Shown here in pieces: positions 34,190 to 46,135 of a DNA stretch of 64,000 nt. The position numbers and the translations under genes were made by a program. The stretch is from Eucalyptus grandis (Eukaryota > Streptophyta > Magnoliopsida > Myrtales > Myrtaceae), in NCBI RefSeq assembly GCF_016545825.1, contig NC_052613.1, positions 9,238,001-9,302,000 on the forward strand, written 5' to 3'. The notes under the pieces are model-generated. The model was not told the DNA's origin. It did no database searches and was given only the letters and a program-made list of their open reading frames with translations. How positions within the stretch are numbered: position 1 is the first letter of the stretch; every line of letters starts with the position of its first letter.

Positions 34190-34950
34190 TTTTGCTATTG
34201 GTAATTGCAAGTTTCTTCCACTTCTGCTTCAAAATTGGTGGCAACGTGCCTGAGCCTGAAATCAAAATCGAGCCACTCACAATTTCTATTGTCGAAGCCA
34301 AAAAGGTGACGATCGCAACGAACGAAGTGAATGGCGTGTAAAGGGTAAGTGGGCTTAGGACCTAGTAGTTGCAAACTTCTTCTGCTGCGGTAGTGATGTG
34401 CCCGAGCCCCAAATTGAAATCTAGCCACTCGCGGTTTCTACTGTTAGAGCCAAAAAGGGGATGACGGTGACAAAGAAAGCGAGCAGCGTGTGAAGGCCAA
34501 GAGGGCTTAGGACCCAACAGTTGCAAACTTCTTCCTTTTCAGTGGCGATGTGCTCGAGCCCAAAATCGAAACTGAGCCAATCACGGTTTCTATCGCCGAA
34601 GCCGGAAAGGCGAGGATGGCAACGAAGGAAGTTGAAGTGAAAGGAGAAGGAGAATGAGAGCGAGAGGGCTTGAGGTGAGTAAGAATTGGGAAGGAAGACG
34701 GAGAACTCCATTTTCAAACGTGAGAAGACCATGTGTAAGGGAGAGAGAAAGATGAGCAATTAATGTCTCACTTAGCTTATCATTGCTTGCAACCAACCCT
34801 ATAGGTGAGAGAAAGATGAGTTTACATAATAATTTTTTATTCCAACCTTAAATAACACGTGTCGCTTTACTAATGGATCCACATGGGTGCATATATGCCG
34901 TGTAGGCGGGTAACGTAGTGATTGTGAACCACCGAACATTTTCTCTGCCT
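34190..34950 (-). repeat. 0.77-kb dispersed repeat (copy 2, inverted relative to 14465-15230)
   Basis: Reverse-complement match to copy 1, including the ~152-base tandem units (visible as repeated 'gccaaaaaggtgacg', 'gccaaaaaggggatgacgg' and 'gccggaaaggcgagg' blocks at 34295, 34450 and 34600) and the flank 'gttcggtggttcacaatcac' near 34930. A minus-strand open frame at 34421-34759 parallels the one in copy 1. Two copies in opposite orientation about 19 kb apart could pair and invert the DNA between them. Confidence 0.6.
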
Positions 34951-35616
34951 TATCAAAGTTGATTCATATATATGAACCCAAGTCCACCCTTATGTTTCTT
35001 GAGATTTAAAACATCTAATTTTTCTTAGTGCAAACACTATTTTTAATTATCATTTTTCCACCAAAAACCCATTGCTTTCTTTTCAATTGCATGACAAATG
35101 CAAGCTGAAATTTTGAAAATAGACATTGTATATTGTGGTAATGCCCGCATCACAACTTTAATTAAAATTTTCTTTTTAGCCTTAGAATTTTTTTTTTCTG
35201 TCCATCAAGTTTCATATTCACTATTACTAGAATTCAATTAAACATTTGCTTCTTAAGAGCTCCCCAATCTTAAGAAATTCCCAAATATTTGTCATTTTTT
35301 TTTCTTGAAAGTTAGGCAACCTCTAATATATAAAATCCAGTCAAAGCTTCTTTCCTTCGTGGCTTCTAATGGTGCTTGATTATAATTGAGACGTTAAGTT
35401 AGATAAATACTCCTACCCTTCCAATTTTGTAAGATGCAAACTCTTTTGCTTCCACCATCACTCAAAAAACTATCCCGATATTTGGTGCTACTCTGAATAG
35501 TGCTTCCTCAAAAAACCATTCATGAGGGACTATGAGTTTGTGCCCATTAAGGATCGGAAGTAAATCCATAGTAGTGAGGCGGCGTGTTAGGTTCCAAGGT
35601 TTCAGCATAGAGGGAG
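34951..35616. other. AT-rich spacer
   Basis: I see no recognisable gene or repeat in this stretch. Confidence 0.4.
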
Positions 35617-36312
35617 CAAATTACTAAAAGAGTCCTAAACTATTGCAATTTTTCTAATTCAGTCATAAACCATTTTTTTTTGTCAATTCAGTCTTAAACA
35701 TTTTAAAAAATGTTAATTAAGTCCATCCAGCCAAATTTAGCTAGCCAGCGTTGACGTGGCAATTTTTTTAAATATTTTTTTTCGAATTTTTTATTAATTT
35801 TTTTTTCTTTCTTTCTTCTTCTTCTTCTCCTGCCAAATCGACCAGAGGCTACAGTTGGCAAGGTCGACCTCACCGGTCACTAGCAAGGCCTCGCCGTCAT
35901 GGATGAGCGAGGGTGAGCCTCGCCATAGCTAGGCGAGGCCTCACCAATGGCTGATCTGGCGACCTTGCTGGCCATTAGAGAGGCCTTGTCGTCATGGGTG
36001 AGCAGGTGCGAGCCTCGGCATGGCTGGGAGAGGCCTTGCCAATGGCGGTACTAGCCAAAAGAAGAAGAAGAAAGAAAAATGAAAAAGAAAAATTAATAAA
36101 AAAGTTCAAAAAAATTAAAAAATTGCAAATGTTAGTGTCACTGGATAGTTGGTGCGGCTAGCATCTACGTTAGTGCCAGTCGACCAAATTTAGCGGGATG
36201 GATTGAATTGACATAATTGTAAACGGTTTATGATTAAATTTGTAAAAAAAAAGGTTTACGGCTGAATTGGAAAAATTGTAATAGGTTTAGTATTGTTTTA
36301 GTAATTTCCCAT
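35617..36312. mobile_element. 0.7-kb MITE with GC-rich duplicated core
   Basis: The left end 'gcaaattactaaaagagtcctaaac' matches the inverted right end '...aggtttagtattgttttagtaatttccc'. Its 'ctaaacctatt...aattcagcc.taaacc' wording resembles the TIR of the element at 10227-12091, suggesting one family. The core (35890-36050) has two tandem copies of a ~90-base GC-rich unit ('gcaaggcctcgccgtcatgg...gcgaggcctcaccaatggc'), flanked by an imperfect polypyrimidine/polypurine pair (near 35805 and 36065) that would extend the hairpin. No coding capacity. The 9-mers outside the ends are only partly alike. Confidence 0.65.
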
Positions 36313-37144
36313 AATAAGAAGAGGTTAGGAAAGGACCAAGGCTTTATTTTCAAGACCCAATTCTTCTTTACCTTTGATTTAAAGGTGAAACGAATATGCC
36401 TTGTATTGTGTTTTCAAATGCTTGAAAGTATAACTTGGGGTATGATGGAGCTGAAGGAAAAGATTGAGTTTGCATTCTTTCAGTTTACCTTTAGTGGCCT
36501 CGCCTTCCATGACAGTCATATCATTGTCGGACCATAGTGTGCCTAACATTTTGCAGGGAATAGCCAAGCAAGATGTAGCTTCATCCTATTCTTCCATTTT
36601 GACAATAGGGACTGATCGAGCAGAAAACCCGAAAAATGGGTCGCAATGTTGACTATGAATGAAGGAGTTATAGAGAATGGCCAGGCCAGAAGCGGTATCA
36701 TCCTCTTCAACTAGTATTGACATCTAGAAAGATAAATTACTCCAAAGGAAAACTATACAAAGGGATTTTGAGACCGACAAACAATCGAAGAATATCAAGC
36801 TAATAAAAGCTGAGATCAACGAGAATTAGGAGATATGTCATGATTTGTTTAAATTGTACATTGTCCAATTAATTTTTGCTTCTCTAATTGAAAAGAATGC
36901 AGAATTTCTATAGAAGGAAGGAAAGTAAGTCAACTTGGTTTGCAATAGGTTTTCTAAATCCCCAATTTTTAAGCTTTTAACATCTTAACTTGCAATAATG
37001 ATGCTCCAATTGCGGTTGCTATTTATATTTTGCATGGCTATCAAGGTCTTCTTTTCAATTAGTAAATGGGTGAGTAGGGCGAACAATGCAACTATCCCTT
37101 TGGGCGTTGCCATAAGAGTACCATAGTTGTTATGGAAAGTAAAT
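36313..37144. other. Unassigned intergenic DNA
   Basis: It contains overlapping ~60-codon open frames on both strands near 36379-36652 that I do not recognise and would not annotate. Nothing else is visible. Confidence 0.35.
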
Positions 37145-37393
37145 ATTTTTTTTTGGTCGAAACTTATGGAATCTTTGATTTAAGTCATAACTACTCAGTA
37201 TAAGCACACGTGTATAAGCTCACCATTATAGCCCTATCGGCGTACTAGAAGTTATTAGTCTCTTCACGTGATGGATTTAATGCCCACGGCATAAGTTGAC
37301 CAGTGGTTTGCTTTTAAGCTCGAAGTTATGACCACATGGAAGGGGGATGTGACCCATTTACCACTGAGCAACCATAATCGGTGGTGGCATACA
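37145..37393 (-). mobile_element. tRNA-derived SINE (minus strand)
   Basis: Read on the minus strand it starts gccaccaccgattatgg, has an A-box-like ggttgctcagtggta (near 37370), a B-box-like aacttcgagctt (near 37320), and ends gtttcgacc followed by nine A at about 37145-37155. Length, boxes and tail fit a plant SINE. Target duplications are not evident, so the insertion is probably old. Confidence 0.65.
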
Positions 37394-38332
37394 ATTTTTC
37401 AAGTTGGCAACGATTAAAGTGGATTGCGTAATGGCCCGCATTACCATATAAAAGTCCCTTTCTTGTCCATTTTTTCCATGTCTAGTACAGTGGACGCACG
37501 ACTTTCGTGTTGGACACACATAAGATTTCGGCTTTCAGACGAAGCGGCTCAAATCAAAGCCAAACCCACTCTCATTCAGGTCCATTTTCTCGTGGGCCCG
37601 TCGTTCACCAATCTCGATCTGGGCCTTCCCCACGATATCGTACTCCCCGCTCGGGATACCGCCATTCCATACCAGCACGGGGGTGTCCCGAACCCGCATA
37701 ACGCCTGGCTATAGGCTTACAAAATAAAAATAATTAAAAATTTAATTTTTAAAAATAAAAAAATAAAAAAATAAAACTATTTTAGCAATACCATTTTTAA
37801 AAATATATATAAGCTTTTAAGGTTTCAACAAATGAGTCGAGTATGGATTGAGTATAAGTCAGGTCGGGTATGAGTTAAAAGTTTTACATTACAATAAATA
37901 GGTCATAAACGAGTTAAATGGATCGATTTGTGTCGGATCATTTATGGCACGATCTAAACTTGACCCAACTCACCTGTTTTGTAAAGTTAAAGATGAAAGA
38001 GAGATTGTGTGGTTTTAGTTAAAAATGGGTTTTAAATCCAATCCACTTAAGACCTACTTAAGACCCATTTAAGATTCACCTATTTTAAGTATTTAATTGT
38101 TAAATTCATTTAATTAATTTTTAAAAAAAAATAAGTAATCAATATATGACTCATTTATAATTTAAATGGGTCGTAAATAAATTTAAGACTCATTTTGCCA
38201 CCTCCTCTAGCCATCCAAAACGCGAATTAGAGCTGACTTGTCTCGTCAGAGGAGGGGCGACATTATGACGACATATTCCTATTTCCCTCTCCCTTCTATT
38301 CACCAACAACCAAACAACCGGCGATTATTCTA
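37394..38332. other. AMSH upstream region with a MITE remnant (about 37800-38215)
   Basis: The part ending '...gactcattttgccacctcctctag' (38190-38215) resembles the right terminus of the element at 45390-46135 ('...ccattttgccacctcta'). The preceding 400 bases carry repeated 'aatgggtc', 'gaccca' and 'catttataa' phrases as in that element, but the matching left end is missing. The proximal promoter of the AMSH gene should lie in the last few hundred bases. I see no unambiguous TATA box. Confidence 0.4.
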
Positions 38333-38749
38333 ATGGCGTCGCCCGCATTTCCAAATTCGCCCCCGCGCCAAACCAGAAATCACCGTCTCTGTCGAATCCC
38401 GTCTCCCCTCTCTCTCTCTTCTCTCTCTGTCTCTCGCCGCCACTCCGAGCCGAAGCAGCAGCCGCCGCCGCCGACGGCCGTCCTCCGATCTCGCCGCCGC
38501 CGACCGGAATCGTCCGCCGGAAGACCTGAATCGAGCCGCTCCGGTAGATGCTGGCTCGCTCGCTCAAGAAGGGGAGACGGAGGCGGAATCGCGCGCGGTA
38601 GAGATCGATTCGATCGGGATAATGAGGTCTTCTTCTTCTTCTTCTTCGTCGTCGTCGTCTTCGGGGATGATCAACATCGCGGCGAGCGCGCAGAGGCTCG
38701 ACGTCGACAATCGCATCGCGCTCCGCTACTACTTCAGGATCGCCGATAA
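38333..38749 (+). promoter_or_regulatory. Overlapping upstream open frame in the AMSH leader
   Basis: An ATG at 38333 opens a 138-codon frame that runs past the AMSH start (38622) in a different phase. It is Arg/Pro/Ser-rich and looks like translated GC- and CT-rich leader, not a protein. If the transcript starts upstream of 38333 it would compete with AMSH translation. A (CT)n stretch at 38403-38436 is typical of plant leaders and suggests transcription may start near here. Confidence 0.35.
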
Positions 38750-41700
38750 TGTCCTCAAGCAGGTCCGTCGCGGTGTTTTCCTTGCTCGATTTGTGGTTCT
38801 TCTCGATGTGCTGAAGTTGATTCCGACTGCTCTTTTTTTTATTCTCTCCGTACCTTTTTAAAGTTCTTGTTCGGTTATTTTTGAGTAAATCGAACGCGAG
38901 GCGAGAGGGATGGGGAGGCTTGATTCTTAGTTCGTAGTCGTCGGTTAGTTCTAGATTCTGGAGCATTTCGTTCGTCATGGCTTTTTACGAGAGTTCACTA
39001 GCCAATTTCGAAGCTCGGAGGATTTCGAATTACGTTTCACTTCGCGACTAGGACGCCTTGTCGGGGGTGCGAAGCTTCTGATACGTCGGCTGTGTTAGTC
39101 GGTTTTCTGGATAATTATTGCCAATGGCACTACACATAATGATCGGTCTTGGTAAAAGGTAAAGATTTCGTCGTGGCATGTATTAGGACGGGAATGAGAC
39201 AGCAAAGCCTGTTCTGGGCTTCCCAGACTTTGCCATTCATCTCTTGGTATTAGTAACATGCTTAGTTGAGGTAATCTGGCTCCGTTACATGTTCGCTCCA
39301 TCTTGTCTGATTGATCTACATCTGACGAATTGCTATGTATAGAGTCTCTCATTGTTACTCGGAACTCAATTCTCCCTATGTTGTGCATGGCTGGTTATGT
39401 GATGGAGAACGGCTTACTTGATGTCATTGGTTACAGTAGATTGCTGGATGTCTAAAACATCTTCTATGATTTCGATTGGCTGACCCCGAACACTTAAGAG
39501 TTTGAACGAGTATCGGCTCCATATTCTTTGATTGATGCATGCTGCTGTTCTTGCATATATCATGTATAGTTCTGTGTTATTAAGTCTACGGCTCCTAAAT
39601 CCTGCACCCACAAATTTTTTGGATCAATTTTTGTTGTTAACTGCTTGTTTATCTTGCCTGTGTCAATTGCATGCAGGCTAATATATTCCGAGCGGAGAAT
39701 AATATCGTAGATCTGTATGTTATGCTTCTCAGGTTTTCAAGGTACAATATGTCTTCCCTTGTTTTTCTTTGTGTTACTGTCCGGTGAATAGATACTTGAT
39801 TTGGTCATGAGAAGACTGGAGAAGCAATTTTACTCATATTTGCAAGAAACTACACTGGAGCTTTATATATGATTCCATTCTTTTGCATCAGTTTGGTTTC
39901 CGAGACCATTCCTCGCCATCGAGATTATAGAGCGTCTTTACAAAACAAGAAGGCTTTACTGAAAACGGTATGTTCCTAGTTTCCTATGTCACTTCACGTG
40001 GAAATGAGAAATACTGCATCATTCTGGATCACATGTGAACATGGTTTATGTTTTCTCTTGTAGCAATTTCTAAATGCATTGACTGAGCTGGAGCAATTAA
40101 AGCCCAAAGTGCGACAGATACTCGATGATTCTAACAGAAAACAGGCAAACCAGATGAACAACCGGGGTTATCGTAATCAAAGTAATTCTCTGGAATGGAC
40201 TCCTGTCAGAAAGCAGACTTTGACAAATTACGACATGAAAGTGGTACTGCAGCCTATTCTTCCACAAACTTATCCTAACTCTGTCTTCAGTTGTGAGTTG
40301 TGTGTTGCTATTTTTGTGATTTAAGGAGCATTGATCTTAATGCTATGCATTATCCTAGGTATCAAGACCAGCTTCTCAACTGTCAAATTATCGAAGTACA
40401 ACGATCCAGACCCCTCTGCAATCCAGTCCAGTGGATGAGCAATTCCGCAAATTGTAAGTGGTTGTTTCTTGGTAATATCTTCACATTTTGGAAGATAAAT
40501 TAATTTTGATTTGTTGATAACCTTGTTAAGTTAGAATTTTGTATCAGGCGGAGTTTTACTTGACTCCTTTTAAGCGGAGCTTTTCTAGTGCAAGCAACTC
40601 ATACTGTTTATGTTCTAGATTTGACAGTTCCTATATGATGGTGCCCACATTGGTTTCTTGGTTAGATCTCCAGGCCACTTTCTTTCTGTTCTCCACCTAA
40701 TCTGTCCACTAATGCAATGAAAGTGATGTGCACTGGTCCTGTAGATGGTCAGTCAATTGTGACTTACCCCACACTAGGCACCTCTTATCAGGGCATTTGA
40801 AAACTTATGGTTGGCTGCTGATGTCCTCTAGTACCACCTGTATTTTTTTTTTTTTTTTTTTTTTTGCTATCATTTTGATGGCCACACTTACAATTTTCTT
40901 AAAAACACTCTACAATGTATTGGCTAGGTAAAAAAATTATGCTTCTATTGCAATGCGTGTATGGAAGGGTTGCTTAGATATGAGACATGCATAAACGAAG
41001 TTTGTGAAGATAAGCTGAACTTGATGTACAGATTCTTGTGAGATGTAGTCCAGTTGAGCATGTAAGAAATTGATTTGTTTTTATCGAGACATTCTTGTGT
41101 GCCGGATTAGGATGAATGAAAACATCTAGAAGTTTGTTTAGGCGGTCAAATGAGAGACTTCTTCAGCTTATTTATTTATTTATTTATTTGGTAAGTTCTT
41201 CAGCTTATTTATTTTTTCTCTTTGTAGATCACTTAGTATGGTGCGACCGAAGGAGGAGACTCTCTCCAGGCATTCTATTTTAGGGCCTAATGGACTTAAT
41301 GGGCACTGGCAGCCACCTAGGAGTGATAAAGGGGTATGGAACTCTGGTCTTACATTTTCTCTTCATTCTTCAATCCTGATGGATGCTGACTTTTCCTATG
41401 ACTAGGTTCAATATCCAAGCAACATAGATTTTACTCCAGTTGAAATACCCAGGTTTGTCTTCTATGAACTCCGGCGAATTCAATGTCTATCCTGTTATTT
41501 GTTAAATACCTATACATTGTGGAAAGGTTTCAAGGTCTAGTGAGCTCTATGATCATTATAGCATGTATGTGCTTTCCTCTCATCTTGATTTCACTTGTGC
41601 CCTTGACTGAATTGTGCCTTATGCAAGAAGCAGGCTGCTACCATCTGTAGAAGACAAACCTGCATTTAAGAAGGACTCCACTGACTTGGAAAAGGAAACA

Positions 41701-44700
41701 TCCAGCTTGGATTCAAATCTCGGTGTTAACGATGGCAACAAGGTGCCTCAAACTGAGGAAGAACCTCTGATGATCTCCTTTGAAACTACAGAAACAACTG
41801 TTCAAGCAGATATCATTCGACAGCCATCTCCTCCTCCTGTTCTGGCAGAAGTGCAAGATTTAATTCCAGGAGTGTCTCATGAACATAACGATTTAAAGTG
41901 TGGCTTGGACAAGCCAGCATCTGATAATTATATTTGTTCGGAGTCTCCCCTGCAGTTGCACATTGTGAGTCTTGAAGTCCTTTGCTCATGGTTACTTTGA
42001 TGCATTGTTCCCTTCTAGTTTATAACCTCCTTTTTTTTTTTCGGAAAATGCCATTGGTGTAACTGAAACTCTTTGACTATCCAATTTAGGCCTATTTATT
42101 TGAAGGATTTTGGTGTTAAAGAGTGCCTTGGAGGCAGTTGTTAATTAAGCAAATGAGGAAATGTTGGAATTTCCAATGCAGACTTTATCAAGTAATGAGT
42201 AATTCATGCTTTGGAACTTGAGACTTTTTCTATTAGGCATGCTTTAGCAAGAGTCTCCAGGGCACTTGTTAATAGGATCTTTAATAAATATGCGATGTAT
42301 GAATTAGAGGCAGAATAGCCTTGCAAATGATAAATCTGTAGCAGTCAGTGAATAACTGGAGAGTTCAGACTGAGAATTTGTGCATGCTCATTGATTTTGC
42401 TGCTGTTTTCTTATGCAGTCAACAGCATTGATGAATACCTTTCTGAAACTAGCTAAGGCCAATACTGACCGTAATTTGGAAACGTGTGGCATCCTTGCAG
42501 GTTCACTCGTGAGTATTAACACTGCAGAATCTTCAACTCATTCCTTGCTCTTTGTGAGGCTAATATTTTCTCCATGTCTTTTTTACAGAAAAACAGAAAA
42601 TTCTATATCACTGCCCTAATTATTCCAAAGCAGGAATCAACATCAGATTCTGTATGTCAGCAGCATGCATTTGGAAATTTTTAGTGTCGCCATCTTTGAT
42701 TGATCATATTTTGTTCTTTACCTGCTGACATTCGTTTAAAACCAGTGCCAGGCCACAAATGAAGAAGAGATATTTGAAGTTCAAGATAAGCAATCTCTTT
42801 TTCCACTAGGGTGGATTCATGTGAGTATTTTGTGGTGTGCCTGTGGACTCTTCTTGCCTTGTGTTTTTATGATTATGGTGGATTCAATATTGTGCCGAAG
42901 GATCATATTCCATCTAATAATAAGTTTTAAGATGATCAGGCTTCAGAATTGTGTTCGCAGATTTGTAGAGGAAACGACGTAAATTCATCTGGTTCTCTTG
43001 TATTAGAAAGTTATATTAGGAACACACTATTTAAAGTTCGTTAGACACAATAATGAATCCACCATAATCATAATAAGTTTTTATGATTATGGTGGATTCA
43101 TTATTGTGCCGAAGGATTATATTCCATCTAATAATGAGTTTTATGATGATCAGGCTTCAGAATTGTCTTCACAGATTTGTAGAGGAAATGAAGTAAATTC
43201 ATCTGGTTCCCTTGCATTAGAAAGTTATAATTGGAACGCACTATTTAAAGTTCCTGCACCTCAGTTGTATGGCAATGACACTATTTTAGAAACTTTCCCC
43301 CATCAGAAGTGTTAGAAGCTCCACTTATTTTGAAGCTATATTCAGTCAAGATGTCTGGTAGAGTGGATAATGGTGCATATACTATGGCTACTTTTTTTGG
43401 TAGATAGGGTGCATATATTTTGTTGATGTGTTCAAAGACATGAAAGCTGAGCAAACTTAATACAGAGTCACTTTTGGTTAGGAGAATTTAAATGTTTTTA
43501 CCTTTGTGAAATGAAGGATGGGGTATCAGTGTGTTTGGCCAAAATCCAAGGGGGTTCATGTAATTTCTACCAGAGTTTTAGATCAAACAACATGTTTTGG
43601 AGGGCCTTTAACTTCTGATGGGTGAAATTTGCTTACAAATAGTTGTTTGCTTTTACCCACTTCTGGGATTCTGAGATGAGCTACAAAAGAGTGATCCATT
43701 GTTTGGATGCTTTAAAAGAGTGTTGTGAACATCAGTTAACTCAAACTGTTGCGTATGTGAGAACTTACTAATTAGAATCTGAGTATCTTCCCACACTTAC
43801 ATCAAACATCTAGAGGTTAATTCACAAAAAGCACTATGATCTGATGACTTAACAACAGATGCATTTTCCTTCTCGGGTCTCCCCTATCACGAGAAGGACG
43901 AGGAATCTTCACTCTTGTTTGCATGTTATTCTTCTGGATGTAGCTATGAACAGATAAAACTGATTGCATTGCACAGTGGTTCAGCATAATCGAGATCTCC
44001 TTGCAAATAATGAGACATAACTTTCTCCTATGTGGGAAGACTTTGTTCCGTCATTCGTATCTTCTCTTCTCTCGCAGTTGTTGGTCAAACTTTGGTCATG
44101 GTTCATTGTCAGCTGCATGTACCTTTCATATGTTTAGCTAAATTATATTGGAAGCTCCTACTTTTTTTATCTTTTGACTGAGAGATTGATTGTCATCAAT
44201 GTTTAATTTCAGACGCATCCTTCGCAGTCCTGTTTCATGTCCTCGATCGATCTTCATACCCATTACTCATATCAGGTGTGTATTTCTTCTGGTCTTTGTC
44301 CCCCTTTTAATTGGCTAGGTGGTGGTACACGGGGAAAAATAATAGTTGTGCCTCTCTTGCTATTGGAATATGGTTGTCAACACACCAGACAGTGTGTATT
44401 TTTAGTTCATTTACTTTTACCTAATCTTCAAATTCTTGACTTTTGAGTTGACCTTTTCTCGCATTACCTTACCTATGAAGAAAATTTCTCGTTGCCTATG
44501 GAAAGTTTCTGTTGACATGAACTAGTTGGTTCAATTGTATTAAAATAGCTAGTGAAGCTCCGCCTGAGAGAAGATTTTATTCACACACCAGACATGCACG
44601 CGTACTATCATACAGTCTTTCCTTTTCTTCCATCGATTCCAAGATTTGGCTTCTAGAAATTACACTTGTCTTAAACACAATCTATTTTTTTTTCCCTTTC

Positions 44701-45116
44701 CTTTCATCCACTGAAGTAGGCTATTGAGCTTGCGTAGCACATTAAATGTGGAGTGTCATTAGGCTTTGTATCTACTTACTGGTTCACTCATTTGTTTCCC
44801 CCTGGTCCAGATCATGTTACCAGAATCTGTTGCAATAGTAATGGCTCCAAAAGATGGTTCGAGGTTAGCCTGTCTTTTCACCTATGGCCTTATTTGCTGG
44901 ATGATATGCATATTGTTAACTGCCATGATTTCTCTGCGCAGAACCCACGGGATTTTTCGGTTGACGACACCTGGTGGCATGTCAGTCATAAGAAACTGCC
45001 AGCAGCGTGGGTTTCACCCTCATAACCAGCCTTCAGATGGCGGGCCAATTTACAAGGCGTGTACAGATGTTTACATGAATCCGGATCTTAAATTTGACAT
45101 CATTGATCTACGATGA
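38622..45116 (+). CDS. AMSH1: AMSH-type JAMM deubiquitinase (AMSH1-like), 14 exons
   Basis: A zinc-dependent ubiquitin thioesterase that removes K63/K48-linked chains from cargo at the ESCRT/endosome step. Exons by GT/AG and frame: 38622-38762, 39677-39741, 39892-39967, 40064-40243, 40359-40453, 41228-41333, 41406-41452, 41634-41964, 42419-42508, 42589-42651, 42746-42820, 44213-44275, 44811-44863, 44942-45116. Together they give 519 residues, close to Arabidopsis AMSH proteins (about 507). The N-terminal MIT/USP8-type dimer domain is at about 15-115 (RLDVDNRIALRYYFRIADN). The C-terminal MPN+ domain carries Glu368 (LETCGILAG) and the JAMM ligands His423, His425 and Asp436 (HTHPSQSCFMSSID), all present. 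The product ends DIIDLR. The start lies after a Ser run of codons, and an overlapping upstream open frame begins at 38333. I favour AMSH1 over AMSH3 from the N terminus and the neighbours; the paralogue assignment is less sure than the family. Confidence 0.92.
41159..41214 (-). mobile_element. Micro-insertion in AMSH intron 5 with 19-base duplication
   Basis: TTCTTCAGCTTATTTATTT at 41159-41177 and 41196-41214 brackets 18 bases (atttatttatttggtaag). The pattern resembles the insert at 316-361, here with an A/T-rich tail in minus orientation. Simple slippage in the (TTTA)n run is an alternative. Confidence 0.4.
42864..43253 (+). repeat. 176-base tandem duplication within AMSH intron 11
   Basis: Copy 1 (42864-43039) and copy 2 (43078-43253) have exactly the same length and differ by scattered substitutions. 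Both keep one reading frame with the same peptide wording (VPKDYIPSNNEF, DQASELSSQICRGNEVNSSG). Copy 2 is open for 69 codons after its ATG at 43106 and continues past the duplicated part to 43315. Copy 1 has a stop (after NNKF). The peptide is unknown to me and not part of AMSH. It may be a captured exon or an ancient pseudogene. Confidence 0.65.
43046..43108. repeat. Perfect 28-base inverted repeat with 7-base loop
   Basis: 43046-43073 is the exact reverse complement of 43081-43108, separated by taagttt. The right arm is the beginning of duplicate copy 2, and the left arm is an extra inverted copy placed between the two direct repeats. As pre-mRNA this folds into a long hairpin inside the intron. 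Confidence 0.85.
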
Positions 45117-45389
45117 CCAGAATTCTCGCATCAGAACTGGTAATTCTCTACCACCGTGCAATTGTCGATAGCACATATTGAATATGATGTCTTTTTTGTT
45201 TTGGAAAATTCTGATTAAGCCCATGATTGTACATAAGACAGGAAGAGCTAAACTGTCCCGGTTGGCCTGTATTGTGTGAGAATTTGATATGAAGTCATCT
45301 TGGAAGCTACTCCTTGTCACTTAATGAAGATTTTTTGTCTCTCAATATTGAGAATACTGGCTCCAGCTATTGGTTCCATGGAGATTTGC

Positions 45390-46135
45390 ACTAGAGCTGG
45401 CCATGGGTCTGAATACATCTGTCAAACAGATGGGTCTAGTTGAACTTGGATCGAGTAAAAAATGGTCGGATCCATATTGATTCATTTAATTCATTTTGAT
45501 ACATTTCTATACAATAAAATTCTAGCTACTCGTATCTGACCTGACTCATTGCTAAAAGACTTCAATATTAAATTTGATTTGGAAAAACTTGTTTCTTATA
45601 AACTTTTACTAATATATATTGCTAAAACACTATGGATAATTTTTATAATTAAAAAAAATATTTTATATTTTTATATTATTTCTTTATTCATTTTCTTTTT
45701 CTTTATTTTTTTTTCTTCTATGATTGGTGACTAATGATTGGTGGCAAATAGCAGTAATCGGTGACCGACTAACGGTGGTGAATGACGACGGACGATCAGT
45801 GGTGGCTGGCGACCAATAGGCGATCCTTATCGGATTTCCTAAAAAAAAAAAAAAACAAGAAAAGAAAAGAAATTCTAAATTATGAAAAATCAGATAATTA
45901 AAAGAATTAAAAAAAGAAAGAAAAAGACTTGTCTATCCACAACCAACTTAAATTGGTTAGATAACCAACTCATTTATAATTCATTTAAAATAGTGTAAGG
46001 TCCATTAAATTGTTAATCAATCCATTTATGACTCACTTAAACTTCCATTTAAAATTTAAGACAAGCCATTTATGACCCACATCATTAAATATGGGTTTAA
46101 ATATGGGTTTTAGGTCCATTTTGCCACCTCTAAGT
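45390..46135. mobile_element. hAT-like MITE downstream of the AMSH gene
   Basis: The left end 'tagagctggccatgggtc' and right end '...ggtccattttgccacctcta' are imperfect inverted repeats, with the TAGAG-type terminus seen in hAT MITEs. 'Gggtc' and 'gaccca' phrases recur in the arms. The interior is AT-rich with a short 'ggtga.cg' patch near 45750-45810. No transposase, and the 8-mers outside do not match, so the class assignment is tentative. A truncated relative precedes the AMSH gene at 37800-38215. Confidence 0.45.

Noticed and set aside
43393..43430. Possible micro-insertion flanked by 'ggtgcatat' in AMSH intron 11
   Set aside because: The repeated word is only 9 bases and the insert has a short T run, so chance or slippage is as likely.
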